A stretch of 64,000 bases of DNA, from NCBI GenBank assembly GCA_964036155.1, contig OZ038422.1:9509201-9573200 (forward strand), in the 5' to 3' direction. Both the position numbers and the translations under genes were made by a program. The notes beneath the pieces are model-generated. The model worked only from the letters and a program-made list of their open reading frames with translations. It did not search any database and was not told the DNA's origin. This document shows positions 62,137 to 64,000 of this stretch, in pieces; position 1 is the first letter of the stretch; every line of letters begins with the position of its first letter. This DNA is from Diploscapter coronatus (lineage: Eukaryota > Nematoda > Chromadorea > Rhabditida > Rhabditidae).

Positions 62137-63256
62137 CTGAAATTATAAAATTCGACTTAAATCAGATGAAAAATACAGGGTGTTCCATGATTATCTATTA
62201 CGCTTCTCAAACTGATGTATTTTCATATATTAAATCAATCGAAATGCTACAACTAGAGGATCAACTTTAGCCTTGTATATGTAAATTATTATGAAAGTTG
62301 CAATTTATTTGTGATGTTTTTATCATTGATAAAATGCTGGCTTCTTCTTGTTGATAGTCGAAATGTCGGCTATCGCTCGATTCTAAATCCTGGCGGCGTT
62401 ACAGCGATTCGGCTCAATCAAAATTGACATAAATGATTGCTCCTATTCCTATGATACCATATGGGGTGGTCTCCTGTATTAGGCACCAGGTTTTAGGGTG
62501 AGAGAGTGTAAGCAAAGAGGAGAAATAAGAAAAATAGCCGGTGCCTATGTGACGCCTAATGCAGGGGGCCTATGAAACGTCCCCGATCCAGAACTGGCAA
62601 ATCCAGAATTGCGCGATTCAGAACTTTTTACGAATAGACGTTTCTGACTCGGTTAACAGAATAGCTCTGGATCGGGAGGTGTCCCTACTGTATATGTAAA
62701 TTTGAACTTTATCTATCACTATTTTTAACCACTTGCTGAGTTTAAACACATGCGAAACCATACTTAACAAAATATACCGCATCTCATGTATAGTGAATCC
62801 AAATCGTATGAATTTTAGCCCGTTTATCAGTTTTGATATGGAAAATTTTTAATTAAAAAAAACCAAATTAATCTAAATCTCTCTTAAGAAAGTTTAAATA
62901 AAAGACCCTAATATGCGTAATAGGGAATTATTGGGTTGGTCAATAAGTCTTTTCCCACTTTTAAGAAAATTTTCTATAATTTTTTTCTTCCTTTAAACAA
63001 ATTGTCAAAAAACCAAATGTTAACGATAATGATAGAAGATTATCAGTTGATTATCGAATAGATATCCGAATCCCTCTTTAGTATGTTTATGGAAAAATAT
63101 TGACCAGCAATGTGATAATTGTCATTTTAAGACTCCATTGCATTCTAGATAATATTTTTCCATAATAACTATGATGCATGACTAGATAAAAAGCTATGAC
63201 ATTCTACACTTCTTTAGTAATAAGATGTATGGAAACTTATCCTTAAAACCGCAGAG
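62137..63256. other. Intron upstream of exon A, repeat-rich
   Basis: No exon of the giant gene is seen here. TACAGGGTGTTCCATGATTA at 62174 looks like another mariner-type terminus. TTGGGTTGGTCAATAAGTCT at about 62932 resembles a cecropia-type mariner 5' end. Confidence 0.45.
62583..62677. repeat. Short inverted repeat
   Basis: CCCGATCCAGA is matched by TCTGGATCGGG about 70 bp away. Weak MITE candidate. Confidence 0.35.
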
Positions 63257-64000
63257 TACAGGGTGCGAGGAAAGTTCGTGTGCACTGTTTCATTTGTGCT
63301 TAAATTATTTTTTTCTTTTTTTATTTGTTTATTTTATCTATAATTATAAACTTAGAGGTCTAATCGACGTTCTGCAATCATAAAGCTAAATGAGAAAGGT
63401 AAAGGAGCGACAGAAATTGAACGTCTTCTGGACATACACCGTAACACTTTTCGCAAGGCGAACAAGCGATATCAAGAAACCGGATCTAACGACGATCGCC
63501 CTCGCTCCGGCCGTCCGAAAACCGCCAATACAGCTGCTAATCGACAAAAGATTCTCAGTCGAATCGCCAGAAACTCCAGAAGTCGAAAGAATTTCACCAG
63601 AAAGTTGGGCAAAGAAGTCGGAGTCTCCAGTTGGTCAGTCAGAAAGATTTTCAAGGATATTGGCCTAAAATCTTGAAAAGGAGTCGAAGTGCACTTCCTA
63701 ATCGACGAAATGAATACCAAGAGAGTCGCTCAATACAAGAAATTGCTCTGATGCTTCGCTGCCGGTCGTCATCGCATGATCTTCTTTCAACGATGAGAAG
63801 TAGTTCGATATCGAGCAAAAACACAATTGGCAAAAAAATCGGCGTTGGTTTCTTTTCGAGTTTTTCTTTCAATTTCTGCTCTGGACGAGTGGCATTGAAC
63901 TCTCCGGAGCTCAATATTATGGACTTCTTCATTTTGGGCATCCTGGAGTCCAAGGCATGCGCGGAGCCTCATATCTTGATCAAATCTCTGAAGCGAAGCT
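63257..64000 (+). pseudogene. Decayed Tc1/mariner-type transposase
   Basis: CAGGGTGCGAGG preceded by TA at about 63257 is a plausible 5' terminus. A frame from about 63368 to 63678 encodes a paired helix-turn-helix: KGATEIERLLDIHRNTFRKA, then RYQETGSNDDRPRSGRPKTA, typical of the transposase DNA-binding region. A stop at about 63676 interrupts Gly-Leu-Lys-Ser. Beyond it, remnants appear in several frames, ending with LNSPELNIMDFFILGILESK (63898-63957), the C-terminal signature. The middle of the DDE/D catalytic core is shortened and frameshifted, so the element is inactive. It runs off the window edge. Confidence 0.8.

Noticed and set aside
1..64000. tRNA or rRNA genes
   Set aside because: No convincing B-box/acceptor-stem combination or rRNA core sequence was seen on reading either strand. 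A tRNAscan-SE run would be decisive.

Overview
The window looks like nuclear DNA from a nematode that is not Caenorhabditis elegans. The evidence is a complete small MSP-domain sperm protein (SSP class), two CRAL-TRIO plus GOLD lipid-binding genes, a Receptor-L-domain (irld-like) gene, short GT-AG introns of about 40-60 nt with TTTCAG acceptors, and probable spliced-leader acceptors just 5' of start codons. It also holds a clear Mps1/TTK kinase, which C. elegans is reported to have lost. The AT-rich noncoding DNA carries many short palindromic transposon relics.

Layout of the left half, all + strand: the 3' part of an unrecognised GC-rich gene (2988-3561); two tandem CRAL-TRIO/GOLD paralogues with identical exon architecture (5611-7620 and 8982-11883); an irld-type secreted or GPI-anchored protein (12688-15992); a seven-helix membrane receptor (16676-18773); an SSP/MSP-domain gene with a TATA box (19298-20384); a CDT1-like replication-licensing protein with a PIP-box degron and a C-terminal winged-helix-like domain (21358-24770); and an Mps1/TTK spindle-checkpoint kinase (25536-28369, perhaps extending to about 28.7 kb).

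The right half (about 30.1-62.1 kb, - strand) is one enormous gene whose 5' end lies beyond the window. Eleven large exons, all joined in phase 1 at an Ala-Leu-Gly / Ala-Lys-Val junction, encode about 7,340 residues made of roughly 104 copies of one degenerate module of about 70 residues, followed by a Ser/Pro/Arg-rich C-terminus in smaller exons. Three exons hold exactly one module (75-77 codons). The other large exons are multi-module arrays of 6-23 copies that keep fused-exon scars inside them. Parts are almost identical, including a 1,524-bp in-frame tandem duplication. From remembered family resemblance this is most like the giant neuronal tail of nematode UNC-44 ankyrin, but no ankyrin repeats are in the window, so the identity is not proven.

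Other points of note: a broken splice acceptor (AT instead of AG) in the first CRAL-TRIO/GOLD paralogue; two probable GC-AG introns; an apparent one-base frameshift near the 3' end of the giant gene; four tandemly duplicated exons in the CDT1-like gene, which seems to lack the central geminin-binding domain; a 728-bp Tc1-type palindromic MITE; a pair of related hAT-like palindromes; and a decayed mariner-type transposase at the right edge. Most exon coordinates were worked out by hand from splice signals and frame continuity, and have not been checked against transcripts.
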